This document shows, in pieces, positions 26,362-35,622 of a stretch of DNA of 64,000 nucleotides. Under the pieces are notes generated by a model. That model was not told where the DNA came from. It worked only from the letters and a program-made list of their open reading frames with translations, and ran no database searches. The position numbers and the translations under genes were made by a program. Source of the DNA: Candidatus Binatia bacterium (GTDB lineage Bacteria > Desulfobacterota > Binatia > UBA12015); contig JAQWRY010000085.1 in NCBI GenBank assembly GCA_029243485.1, positions 1 through 64,000 of the forward strand, in the 5' to 3' direction. Each line of letters starts with the position of its first letter. Position 1 is the first letter of the stretch.

Positions 26362-26967
26362 ATGCAGCGCGTGGGAGAGCATTCCTTTCTGTTGGATACC
26401 GGGTCGGCGGCGGGCGCCCGGAGTCTCGGCGGACGGATCGAAGCGGCGTCGCTTCCGGCGATCGATGAGATCGTCCTCGGCGCGCAGAGTGTCCTCGTCG
26501 TCTTTGCGGACCCCGTGGACGAGGCGTGTCGTGCGGAACTCGACGCGATCGGCGCCGTCACATCCGAGGACGAGACAACCCCGACCGGCCGTTTGCACGA
26601 GATCGCCGTCCGTTACGACGGGCCCGACCTGACCGACGTCGCGGCGGCCGCGGGGATGACCCCTGCCGAGCTCGTCGACCTTCACGCAGGGGCCGTCTAC
26701 GACGTCGCCTTCCTGGGCTTCCAGCCGGGGTTCGCCTACCTCTCGGGCCTACCCGCGCGGCTCGCGACGGTACGCCGCGCCTCGCCGCGCGCACGGATTC
26801 CGGCGGGTAGCGTCGCGATCGGCGGCGAATGGACCGGCATCTATCCGGCCGAGTCACCGGGTGGCTGGAACCTACTGGGCACCGCGGGCTCGGCGCTCTT
26901 CGATCCTCGTGCGAACCCACCGGCTCTCCTCGGCCCCGGCGACCGGGTGCGCTTCGTGGCGCGATGA
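26362..26967 (+). CDS. pxpB: 5-oxoprolinase subunit B
   Basis: A 201-residue subunit of the ATP-dependent 5-oxoprolinase that opens L-pyroglutamate to glutamate. The KipI-type fold is recognisable from HEIAVRYDGPDL, VYDVAFLGFQPGFAYLSGLP and the Gly-rich IPAGSVAIGG ... GWNLLGTA. In other bacteria homologues were first named KipI. Its stop overlaps the pxpC start (ATGA), showing coupling. 5-oxoproline arises spontaneously from glutamine and glutamate, so this is a repair/recycling system. Confidence 0.93.
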   Translation: MQRVGEHSFLLDTGSAAGARSLGGRIEAASLPAIDEIVLGAQSVLVVFADPVDEACRAELDAIGAVTSEDETTPTGRLHEIAVRYDGPDLTDVAAAAGMTPAELVDLHAGAVYDVAFLGFQPGFAYLSGLPARLATVRRASPRARIPAGSVAIGGEWTGIYPAESPGGWNLLGTAGSALFDPRANPPALLGPGDRVRFVAR

Positions 26968-27926
26968 GGCTCCTCCGCATCAGGCAGCCCGGTCCGAGAA
27001 CGACCGTCGAAGATCTCGGCCGTCGCGGGGTCGCGCGCTTCGGCGTGCCGCCCGGCGGCGCGTTCGACCGCATCGCTCTTCGGGCAGCGAATCGCCTCGT
27101 CGGAAACCCCGACCACCACGCCGGGCTCGAACTGACGCTGATGGGTCCCACGATCGAGAACGCGGGCGACGAGCCGATCGCCGCCGCCATCGTGGGTGCT
27201 CCTGTGGCGGGCACACTCGTCGATGGTGAGGACCGATCGGCCGTGCCACTCGATCGTGCCTTCGTCCTGCCGCCGGGCGCCCGACTGCGCCTCGCGGTAC
27301 CGCTGCGCGCCGGCCGGGCGTGGGTCGCGTTGGCCGGCGGCGTGGCCGTGCCCGCGGTTCTGGGGAGCCGCGCCACGTACGTCCCGGCCTCGTTCGGCGG
27401 GGTCGAGGGACGGGCTCTGCGTGCCGGCGACGAGCTCGTACTTGGGAACGCGAGAGCGCCGGCCCGAAGCGGATCGTGGATCGATCCGGCGGGCGGGTCG
27501 GGCGAACCCGCGGTCCTCGGGCTGCTCCCCGGACCGCAGCGGGCGGACTTTCCCAACGGGGTTCTGGACGCCCTATGCTCCGCGAATTGGTACGTGGAGC
27601 CGACGTCGGATCGGACCGGCGTGCGCCTCGCACCAGCCGAGGGCGCGGCGACGCCGCTCAAGGACGTGCCGTCGGGCATCGCACCGGAGGGCACGACGCT
27701 CGGTGCGATCCAGGTACCCCCCAACGGGTGTCCGATCGTGCTCGGCCCGGATCGGCCGATCACCGGCGGTTACGCCAAGCCGGCGGTCGTCGTCCATGCG
27801 CACCTCGGTCGCGTCGCCCGCCTTCGACCCGGAGACGCGGTGCGATTCGAGCAGACTTCGCTCGCGACCGCGCTCGATCTAGGACGCGCCCGCGAGGAGT
27901 CCCTGCCCGAGGTGATTCGTGGCTGA
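26964..27926 (+). CDS. pxpC: 5-oxoprolinase subunit C
   Basis: A 320-residue KipA/urea-amidolyase-like subunit. It begins RLLRIRQPGPRTTVEDLGRRG, the family's usual start, followed by GVPPGGAFDR and ANRLVGN, and later LLPGPQRADFP and PIVLGPDRPITGGYAKPAVV. It forms the catalytic complex with PxpB and PxpA. The start overlaps pxpB by 4 bases and the end overlaps pxpA by 8 bases, so expression should be stoichiometric. Confidence 0.93.
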   Translation: MRLLRIRQPGPRTTVEDLGRRGVARFGVPPGGAFDRIALRAANRLVGNPDHHAGLELTLMGPTIENAGDEPIAAAIVGAPVAGTLVDGEDRSAVPLDRAFVLPPGARLRLAVPLRAGRAWVALAGGVAVPAVLGSRATYVPASFGGVEGRALRAGDELVLGNARAPARSGSWIDPAGGSGEPAVLGLLPGPQRADFPNGVLDALCSANWYVEPTSDRTGVRLAPAEGAATPLKDVPSGIAPEGTTLGAIQVPPNGCPIVLGPDRPITGGYAKPAVVVHAHLGRVARLRPGDAVRFEQTSLATALDLGRAREESLPEVIRG

Positions 27927-28707
27927 ACCACGCGCAACGGCGATCGACCTCAATGCGGACGTCGGCGAAGGCTTCGACGATGCGCCGCTGTACCCCTTTC
28001 TGTCCTCTGTCAACGTCGCCTGCGGCGGACACGCCGGTGACGAACATTCGATGGCGAGGACCGTTACGCAAGCGGCGGCGGCTGGGCTCGCGATCGGCGC
28101 CCATCCGAGCTTTGCGGATCGACCGGGGTTCGGCCGTCGCGTCACGACCACGGACGCCGAGGAGATCGCCGAACTCGTCGCCGAACAGACCCGCGCGCTG
28201 GCCGCGATTGCCGACGCGCAGGGAGCAGTCCTGGCGCACGTGAAGCCGCACGGCGCCCTCTACAATCTCTCGGCTTCGGATTCGACGATCGCCGACGCCA
28301 TCGCGCGGGCCGTCCACGGACTCGGCCTCGGACTCGCCCTCGTGGGGCTCGCCGGCTCAGCTTCACTCACCGCAGCGCGTGCGCGAGGACTCGTCGCCGT
28401 AGCCGAGGGCTTCGTCGATCGCGGCTACCAGGTCGATGGCGCGCTCATCCCCCGGAGCGAGCCCGGCGCCTTGATCGAGGAGCCAGAGGCCGCGGCGGTC
28501 CGTGCCGTTGCGCTCGCGCGCGGCTCCGACATCGCAACCCCCACGGGCGCCACCCTTCGCCTCTCGCCCGACACACTCTGCCTACACGGCGACACGCCCG
28601 GAGCGGTTCCGATCGCCGCCGCGGTCTACGCCGGACTCCGTCGCGCGGGAATCCGCGTCGAGCCCACGGGGCTCAGTTTCGGTGGATATCCACCGAAATC
28701 GTCGTGA
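27919..28707 (+). CDS. pxpA: 5-oxoprolinase subunit A (LamB/YcsF family)
   Basis: A 262-residue subunit from GTG 27919. IDLNADVGEGF, SSVNVACGGHAGDEHSM, GAHPSFADRPGFGRR and HVKPHGALYN are the conserved LamB/YcsF blocks. The last 35 bases overlap the 3' end of the convergent small membrane protein gene. The order here is B-C-A. No transporter for oxoproline is adjacent. Confidence 0.93.
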   Translation: MAEPRATAIDLNADVGEGFDDAPLYPFLSSVNVACGGHAGDEHSMARTVTQAAAAGLAIGAHPSFADRPGFGRRVTTTDAEEIAELVAEQTRALAAIADAQGAVLAHVKPHGALYNLSASDSTIADAIARAVHGLGLGLALVGLAGSASLTAARARGLVAVAEGFVDRGYQVDGALIPRSEPGALIEEPEAAAVRAVALARGSDIATPTGATLRLSPDTLCLHGDTPGAVPIAAAVYAGLRRAGIRVEPTGLSFGGYPPKSS

Positions 28708-29056
28708 TGCCGCCGCTGTCGCTCACGAACATGTTGAGCACGAGGCTTACGAGGCTCAGCACCAACGCCCCAAAGATCGCGGACCAGAAACCATCCACCT
28801 GAAACCCGTCGACCACGGCGCTGGTGAGCTTCAGCATCCCGGCGTTGATGACAAACAGGAAGAGTCCCAGCGTCACGACGGTCACCGGCAACGTTAGTAG
28901 AACGAGGATCGGCCGGACGACGGCGTTCAGAATTCCCAGCACCAGCGCCGCGATCAGCAGTGGGCCGGTGCTGCTGAACGAGATCCCGGAGACCAGCGCC
29001 GCCGCGACCCAAAGGCCCGCCGAACCGATCGCCCACCGAAGTAACAATCCCACCAT
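28673..29056 (-). CDS. phage holin family 4-like membrane protein (PF04020 type)
   Basis: A 127-residue inner membrane protein with four hydrophobic helices: GLLLRWAIGSAGLWVAAAL, GPLLIAALVLGILNAVVRP, LVLLTLPVTVVTLGLFLFVIN and FWSAIFGALVLSLVSLVL. NAVVRPILVLLTLP is the signature of this widespread family. Despite the name, most members are chromosomal and not phage-linked. ATG 29056 is chosen for the GGAGGGGAAG ribosome site; upstream sequence is shadow. It overlaps pxpA tail to tail. Confidence 0.85.
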   Translation of the reverse strand: MVGLLLRWAIGSAGLWVAAALVSGISFSSTGPLLIAALVLGILNAVVRPILVLLTLPVTVVTLGLFLFVINAGMLKLTSAVVDGFQVDGFWSAIFGALVLSLVSLVLNMFVSDSGGITTISVDIHRN

Positions 29057-29138
29057 GAACTTCCCCTCCTCCCGCGTCGCAGAGTCGGACCACGCGCGAC
29101 GCCGTCGGGTCGAAGAGTGCCGCAGCCAGTCCGCAGAT

Positions 29139-30482
29139 TCAATCCGAACGGGATTCCGCCTCGTCGAGAACGGCGAGGATCGTGCCCGCGGACTGCACGC
29201 CGGTGAGCGGCCTGCCCGCGACAACGAGCGCTGGAGCCGTCGAGAAGCCCAGGCGCGTCGCGACAGCCGTGTCGCGGTCGATCGCCGCGGCCGTGGCGGG
29301 ATCCGAGACACAGGTCTTCAACGTCGGGACGTCGACCTGAGCCTCCTGGGCGAATCGGGCGAGCGCGCTCTCGTCGAACAGTGCGGCCCCGTACGCACGA
29401 GGCGGCGTGCGCGCGAGTGCGTGTCCCCGCCACGCCGCGAAGACGCCCGCAGCGTCGGCGCAGCGACCCAGTAGGGCCGCGCCCTGCGCGGTGGGATCGA
29501 AGCCGGGGACGAAGTCGCGCAGGACGATACGCACCTCCGGACGGACCTCCAAAACTCGGTCGAGTTCTGCGTGCACGAGTCGTGCGCCGGAATCGCGGTA
29601 GTTCACAAAAGCGACGATCTGCCGAGTCGGTGGCGCCTCCTCGGGGCCGAGTGCAGGCGCGGCGGCCTCGGGCACGGCGAACCGAGGCACGGCGGGCGCC
29701 TCGAGAAACACCTCGATGTTCGCATTCTTCCGCAGCGACGCGAGGAGATCCGCGCGGGCCTCGTGTCGAGCCCGCGACTCCAGGAGGGGTCGGACGCGCT
29801 CCGGGTCGGGCCGCTTCGCTCCTTCAACCGTGCGGCTCTCCACGTAGCGACGGATGTCGCCCTCCGATACCGCCACCAACGGGAGGAGACCTGTCACGGC
29901 GACTCCGCGCCGCGCCGCCTCGTCTGTGAGAAGCCGCTCTTCGATGATGCGTTCCAGAGAGCGTTCACGTTCGCGGTGAAGCTCGCCTCGCAGTCGGTAC
30001 AGCGCGAGTGCGGCCGCGCGCTCGACGTCGGCAGCTGGGATCGGCTCGTCGCCGACCCAGCCCACGGTGAGGGCCGGCGGGAGTATCCTGTCGAGCTGGG
30101 CTGTCGCCGGAAGCTCCACGCGCGCGGCCGCCGCCTCGTGGAGCTCTCTGCGGGCCTCCACGAGCGCCACCTCTCGACGCTCCTTCTCAATCTGCCAGCG
30201 GACAGCTTCGTCGACGACGGAGGGATCGAGCCCGTCGCCCACCTGCGCGCGGCGCGCCGCGACTTCGGCCGCGGAGGGCGCCTGCAGGGACACCTCGGGC
30301 GGCGGGAGGCGTGCGTCGATCACGCGCCAGGTCGTTTCTTCGACGAGGCGGGCAAGCTGGCCGTGCAGCGCCTCGGTTCGCCCCGCAGAGGCCGCGTCGA
30401 GGTCGGACCGCGTGATGGCACGATCGTCCACATGTGCGACCGGGAGCGCGAGCAGACCCAGGAGCGCGACGAGCGCCATCAC
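29139..30482 (-). CDS. SurA-like chaperone fused to a DsbA-like domain without CxxC
   Basis: A 447-residue exported protein with a short hydrophobic leader. Residues about 15-240 look like SurA N-terminal chaperone sequence (VDDRAITRSDLDAAS; VGDEPIPAADVERAA; LRGELHRERERSLERIIEERLLTDEAARRG). Residues about 285-440 follow the DsbA-type thioredoxin layout (IVAFVNYRDSGAR, VLRDFVPGFDP, GRCADAAGVFAAW, STAPALVVAGRPLTG with the cis-Pro loop), but SGAR stands where C-x-x-C should be, so no disulfide chemistry is expected. GTG 30482 overlaps the upstream TGA. Confidence 0.7.
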   Translation of the reverse strand: MMALVALLGLLALPVAHVDDRAITRSDLDAASAGRTEALHGQLARLVEETTWRVIDARLPPPEVSLQAPSAAEVAARRAQVGDGLDPSVVDEAVRWQIEKERREVALVEARRELHEAAAARVELPATAQLDRILPPALTVGWVGDEPIPAADVERAAALALYRLRGELHRERERSLERIIEERLLTDEAARRGVAVTGLLPLVAVSEGDIRRYVESRTVEGAKRPDPERVRPLLESRARHEARADLLASLRKNANIEVFLEAPAVPRFAVPEAAAPALGPEEAPPTRQIVAFVNYRDSGARLVHAELDRVLEVRPEVRIVLRDFVPGFDPTAQGAALLGRCADAAGVFAAWRGHALARTPPRAYGAALFDESALARFAQEAQVDVPTLKTCVSDPATAAAIDRDTAVATRLGFSTAPALVVAGRPLTGVQSAGTILAVLDEAESRSD

Positions 30483-30991
30483 CCCGTCGGCACTTCCTCG
30501 ATGGACCCGGGCTCTGCCCGCCGAAGGAACTCGCCCAGAGGCATTCCGAACATCTCTCGAGAGCGGGCGTCGGCTTCGATCGCGGCGCTACGGTGCCGCT
30601 GCGCCGCGTCGATGCTGGATTCGCCGTCGGGATCCGTCGCAAAGCGCTCCCGGCGCCGTCCCGCGTCGCGCAGGCTCGTGAGCGCCACCAGGAACTGCTC
30701 CTTCTCCTGCGCTTCCCATCGGTCTGCGCCGAGTTGCTCTGCGGGATCGCGCAACTCGCGCCACACCATCGCCCGCCAGCTGCGGTCTTCGGTTTCCGCA
30801 GGCATGGTCGGGAACCCGGGCCGAGGGTTCTCCACGCCGGCGTGTCGCGTTCCCGACGGGATTGCTTCTCTCCAATCCGTGCGGTCTCCCACGAAGCGGA
30901 CGGGACTCTCCGTCACGGGAGCCCGTTCTGTCTCAGTCCAGGCGGCGGCCAACACGAGCGCGCCAACGATGATGACACCCGCGCGCTTCAT
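30479..30991 (-). CDS. small exported protein of unknown function
   Basis: A 170-residue protein from ATG 30991, coupled by ATGA to the SGNH hydrolase upstream and by GTGA to the SurA/DsbA-like gene downstream. Residues about 4-19 (AGVIIVGALVLAAAW) are a signal peptide or anchor; the rest is charged and helical with many Arg and Glu (DRWEAQEKEQFLVAL; RRRERFATDPDGESS). I do not recognise a family. Its tight place between two exported proteins suggests a joint envelope function. Confidence 0.6.
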   Translation of the reverse strand: MKRAGVIIVGALVLAAAWTETERAPVTESPVRFVGDRTDWREAIPSGTRHAGVENPRPGFPTMPAETEDRSWRAMVWRELRDPAEQLGADRWEAQEKEQFLVALTSLRDAGRRRERFATDPDGESSIDAAQRHRSAAIEADARSREMFGMPLGEFLRRAEPGSIEEVPTG

Positions 30992-31875
30992 TGAAGCTCG
31001 TCGTACTCCGAGAAGAAGCCTGCGTCCCAGATCCCTTCGGAGATCAGCGCCTGGCCGTCGGCTGACGGGTGATAGCAATCGATGTTCGAGACGTGCTCCT
31101 GCGTGAACGCAAAGGTGTACGTCACGTCGGTGAACGAGACGTAGAGGTGGGGGTAGCTATGAGCCCCGAGCAGCGTGAGGAAGTGCATGATCTGGTTGTA
31201 GACGACGTTTCTCTCTTGGACGTACTCCCGGTCGGCCTCGGAGTTCGCCGGGGAGAGCATCGAACCGCACGGGAAACCGAGAGCCGTAGTCTGCCAGAGC
31301 AGCGAACAATCGACGACACCGAGTGCCTTCTTGTCGGTGCCGATCTCGTAGAGCCGTTTGACGTCCGGGATTGCGGCAACCTGAACAGTCGCGCCCGGCT
31401 CGAGCTTCTCGAGGACCGCGATCAGACCCTCCGCGAAGGTGTACGCGAACGCCTCGTTGGTCGGGAGTTCGTCGATGGTGTCCTTACAGACGTCATTTCC
31501 GCCGACGAGAATCGTGACGTACGTCTCGTCGCCGCTCATTCCCGAGGCCTGCGTCACCATGTGCCCCACGCGGTTCCCGTTCTGAGCCGCGATCTGGTTG
31601 CGGACGCCCGCGGAGCCGAAGTTCGCGACGACTCGTTGGTGATGGGATTGGACGTTGGGAAAGCCGAGCAACGCGGATAGGAAGCCGTGGGTCCCGTTGA
31701 CCCAGCTGAGGTGCAGATTGTCGGCCGGGAGATCTGCGTCGAACGCGCGGGTAATCGAGTCGCCGATCGAGTAGATCCGGGTCGGCGCCTGCTGTGTCGG
31801 TCCCAACGCGTGCGCGGGCACGACAGGGGCCAGGACCAGCGCGACTGCTGTGAAGAACGCAAGTAGCCTCGTCAT
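30988..31875 (-). CDS. secreted SGNH/GDSL-family lipase or esterase
   Basis: A 295-residue exported hydrolase. ATG 31875 opens a clear signal peptide (TRLLAFFTAVALVLAPVVPAHA). Block I is YSIGDSITRAF with the catalytic Ser, block III is ILVGGNDVCKD, and the Asp-His pair is in NIDCYHPSADGQ. Several Cys (VVDCSLLW, FPCGSM, NIDCYH) suggest disulfides in the periplasm. It heads a three-gene overlapping operon with the small exported protein and the SurA/DsbA-like protein. Confidence 0.85.
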   Translation of the reverse strand: MTRLLAFFTAVALVLAPVVPAHALGPTQQAPTRIYSIGDSITRAFDADLPADNLHLSWVNGTHGFLSALLGFPNVQSHHQRVVANFGSAGVRNQIAAQNGNRVGHMVTQASGMSGDETYVTILVGGNDVCKDTIDELPTNEAFAYTFAEGLIAVLEKLEPGATVQVAAIPDVKRLYEIGTDKKALGVVDCSLLWQTTALGFPCGSMLSPANSEADREYVQERNVVYNQIMHFLTLLGAHSYPHLYVSFTDVTYTFAFTQEHVSNIDCYHPSADGQALISEGIWDAGFFSEYDELQ

Positions 31876-31977
31876 GGATCCACATGGTGAGGCAGCCCTC
31901 CGAACCGCGCAAGCGGTCCCCGGTCGGGCTTTACTGCCGTGCACACCCGCATGGCGGGTGCCGAATGCTGCCGTTTT

Positions 31978-33273
<1,296 letters not shown>

Positions 33274-33330
33274 TCAAGGGATTCGAGCAGGGTAACCTCG
33301 CGGCGCCACCGCTCGCAATGCAGAGTCTCG

Positions 33331-35622
33331 CTAACCCAGCTTCGCCCTGCGCAGCCGCAAGGCGTTCCCGATGACGGACACCGAACTGAGACTCATCGCC
33401 GCACTCGCAACCATCGGATTCAGCAAGAGACCGAGGAACGGATACAGCACTCCGGCCGCGACGGGCACGCCGAGTGAGTTGTACAGAAACGCGAAGAGCA
33501 GGTTCTGCCGAATGTTCCCCATCGTCGCCTCGCTGAGTCGCCGGGCGCGAACAATGCCGAGCAGATCCCCCTTCACCAGGGTCACGCCGGAGCTTTGGAT
33601 GGCGACGTCGGTCCCCGTGCCCATCGCGATGCCGACGTGGGCGCGTGCGAGCGCCGGCGCGTCATTCACCCCGTCGCCGGCCATCGCCACGATGTGGCCC
33701 TGTTCCTGGAAGCGTGCAACGACATCCGCCTTCCCGTCGGGGAGAACGTCGGCCTCGACCTGATCGAGGCCGAGCTCGCGCGCTACCGCCTGCGCGGTGG
33801 TACTGTTGTCGCCGGTCAGCATGACGACACGAAGCCCGGCCGCGTGAAGCTCCTCGATCGCCTGAGCGGTCGTCGGCTTCAACGGGTCGGCAACGCCGAT
33901 GAGCCCCTCGAAGCGTCCGCCTCTGGCGACGAACATCACAGTCTGACCGCTGGCCCGCGCCTCGTCGGCCGCAGCCGAGGGCGCGTCGACCCCGATCTCC
34001 GCCATCATCGCCTCGTTGCCCAGGGCCACGTCTTCCCCGTCGATCCGGCCGCGAACACCCTTGCCCGTAATCGCGCGGAAGTCGTCCACCGCGCTCAGCG
34101 CGACGCCGCGCTCGTTCGCGCCGCCCACGATTGCGGCGGCGAGCGGATGCTCGCTTCCGCGCTCGAGGCTGGCGGCGCGAGAGAGAAGCTCCGCCTCGTC
34201 GACGCCGTCTGCGGGCGTCACGGCGACAAGTCGGGGCTTTCCCTCGGTGAGCGTCCCCGTCTTGTCGACGATGAGCGTGTCGACCTTCTCGAGCGTTTCG
34301 AGAGCCTCGGCGTTCTTGACCAGGACACCGGCCGTCGCGCCGCGACCGACCCCTACCATGACGGACATGGGCGTCGCCAAGCCGAGCGCGCACGGGCAGG
34401 CGATGATGAGGACCGCTATCGCATTCACGAGTGCATGAGCGAACTTCGGTTCGGGACCGACCGAGAACCACACCGCGAACGTCGCTATCGAGATCAGCAA
34501 GACGGTGGGAACGAAGTAGCCGGAGACGATATCGGCGAGCCGGTCGATCGGCGCACGCGAGCGCTGCGCCTGCCCCACCATCTGAACGATCTGTGCGAGC
34601 AGCGTGTCGCGCCCAACCCGCTCGGCGCGCATGATGAAGCTACCAGTACCGTTGACCGTCGCGCCCACGACCCGGGCGCCCGACGTCTTCTCGACCGGGA
34701 TCGGCTCGCCGCTCACCATCGATTCGTCGATCGAGCTGCTTCCCTCGAGCACCGTGCCGTCCACCGGCACCTTCTCGCCCGGCCGCACGCGCAGCCGGTC
34801 TCCCGCGCCGACGTCCTCGATGGGGATATCCTCCTCGGTGCCGTCCTCGAGAACTCGCCGAGCGCTCTTCGCTGCCAGAGCGAGAAGAGAGCGCACTGCC
34901 GCCCCGGTCTGATGACGCGCGCGGAGCTCGATCACCTGACCGATGAGGACCAGCACGGTGATCATCCCAGCCGCTTCGAAGTACAGCGGCGGGCCTTCTC
35001 CGTGCGCGCCCGGGACCGCTGCGGGGAACACGGTGGCGAAGACGCTGTAGCCGTACGCAGCCCCCACACCCATGGAGATCAGCGTGAACATGTTCGCGCG
35101 ACCCGCCTGCAGAGCCTGCCAGGCGCGCACGAAGAAGGGAGCCGCACCCCAGAGGACCACCGGCGTGGTGAGCGCGAATTGGCCCCACGCGAGCCACGTC
35201 CACGGCAATGCCTTCTGCACCGGCTCGCCCGGGAGCATCTCCGACATAGAGACGAAGAACACGATGGCCGCCGGGACCAGGCAGACCCGGAAGCGCCGGC
35301 GCATTTCCAGAAGCTCCGGACTCTCTTCGTCTTCCGTCGCAGCGGCTGCGGCATCCTTGGGCTCGAGCGCCATCCCGCACAGTGGACAGGTACCGGGGCC
35401 GATCTGCTCGATCTCCGGGTGCATCGGGCACGTGAAGACCGCGTCGGCCGGGACATCGCTGTCGGCGGTTCCCGAGAGAATCGCCGCAGGGTCCGCCGTG
35501 AACTTCGCGTGACACCGATCGCTGCAGAAGTAGTAGGTCCGCCCCTGATGGGTCGCCGACTTCGCGCGGCTCGGATCAGACACCGTCATCCCGCAAACGG
35601 GATCGAACTCGACCTCCATCAT
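33331..35622 (-). CDS. copA: copper-type P1B ATPase with N-terminal YHS and heavy-metal-binding domains
   Basis: A 763-residue membrane pump. Residues 1-45 are a YHS domain ([20 protein letters not shown]) and about 62-90 a heavy-metal-binding domain ([19 protein letters not shown]), instead of the classical HMA ferredoxin-like domain. The P-type core has [14 protein letters not shown], the transport motif [23 protein letters not shown] (phosphorylated Asp), HPLAAAI, MLTGDN and [14 protein letters not shown] and the metal domains point to Cu(I) or Ag(I) export. ATG 35622 overlaps the tandem CoA-transferase stop (ATGA), an odd functional pairing. Confidence 0.9.
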   Translation of the reverse strand: MMEVEFDPVCGMTVSDPSRAKSATHQGRTYYFCSDRCHAKFTADPAAILSGTADSDVPADAVFTCPMHPEIEQIGPGTCPLCGMALEPKDAAAAATEDEESPELLEMRRRFRVCLVPAAIVFFVSMSEMLPGEPVQKALPWTWLAWGQFALTTPVVLWGAAPFFVRAWQALQAGRANMFTLISMGVGAAYGYSVFATVFPAAVPGAHGEGPPLYFEAAGMITVLVLIGQVIELRARHQTGAAVRSLLALAAKSARRVLEDGTEEDIPIEDVGAGDRLRVRPGEKVPVDGTVLEGSSSIDESMVSGEPIPVEKTSGARVVGATVNGTGSFIMRAERVGRDTLLAQIVQMVGQAQRSRAPIDRLADIVSGYFVPTVLLISIATFAVWFSVGPEPKFAHALVNAIAVLIIACPCALGLATPMSVMVGVGRGATAGVLVKNAEALETLEKVDTLIVDKTGTLTEGKPRLVAVTPADGVDEAELLSRAASLERGSEHPLAAAIVGGANERGVALSAVDDFRAITGKGVRGRIDGEDVALGNEAMMAEIGVDAPSAAADEARASGQTVMFVARGGRFEGLIGVADPLKPTTAQAIEELHAAGLRVVMLTGDNSTTAQAVARELGLDQVEADVLPDGKADVVARFQEQGHIVAMAGDGVNDAPALARAHVGIAMGTGTDVAIQSSGVTLVKGDLLGIVRARRLSEATMGNIRQNLLFAFLYNSLGVPVAAGVLYPFLGLLLNPMVASAAMSLSSVSVIGNALRLRRAKLG

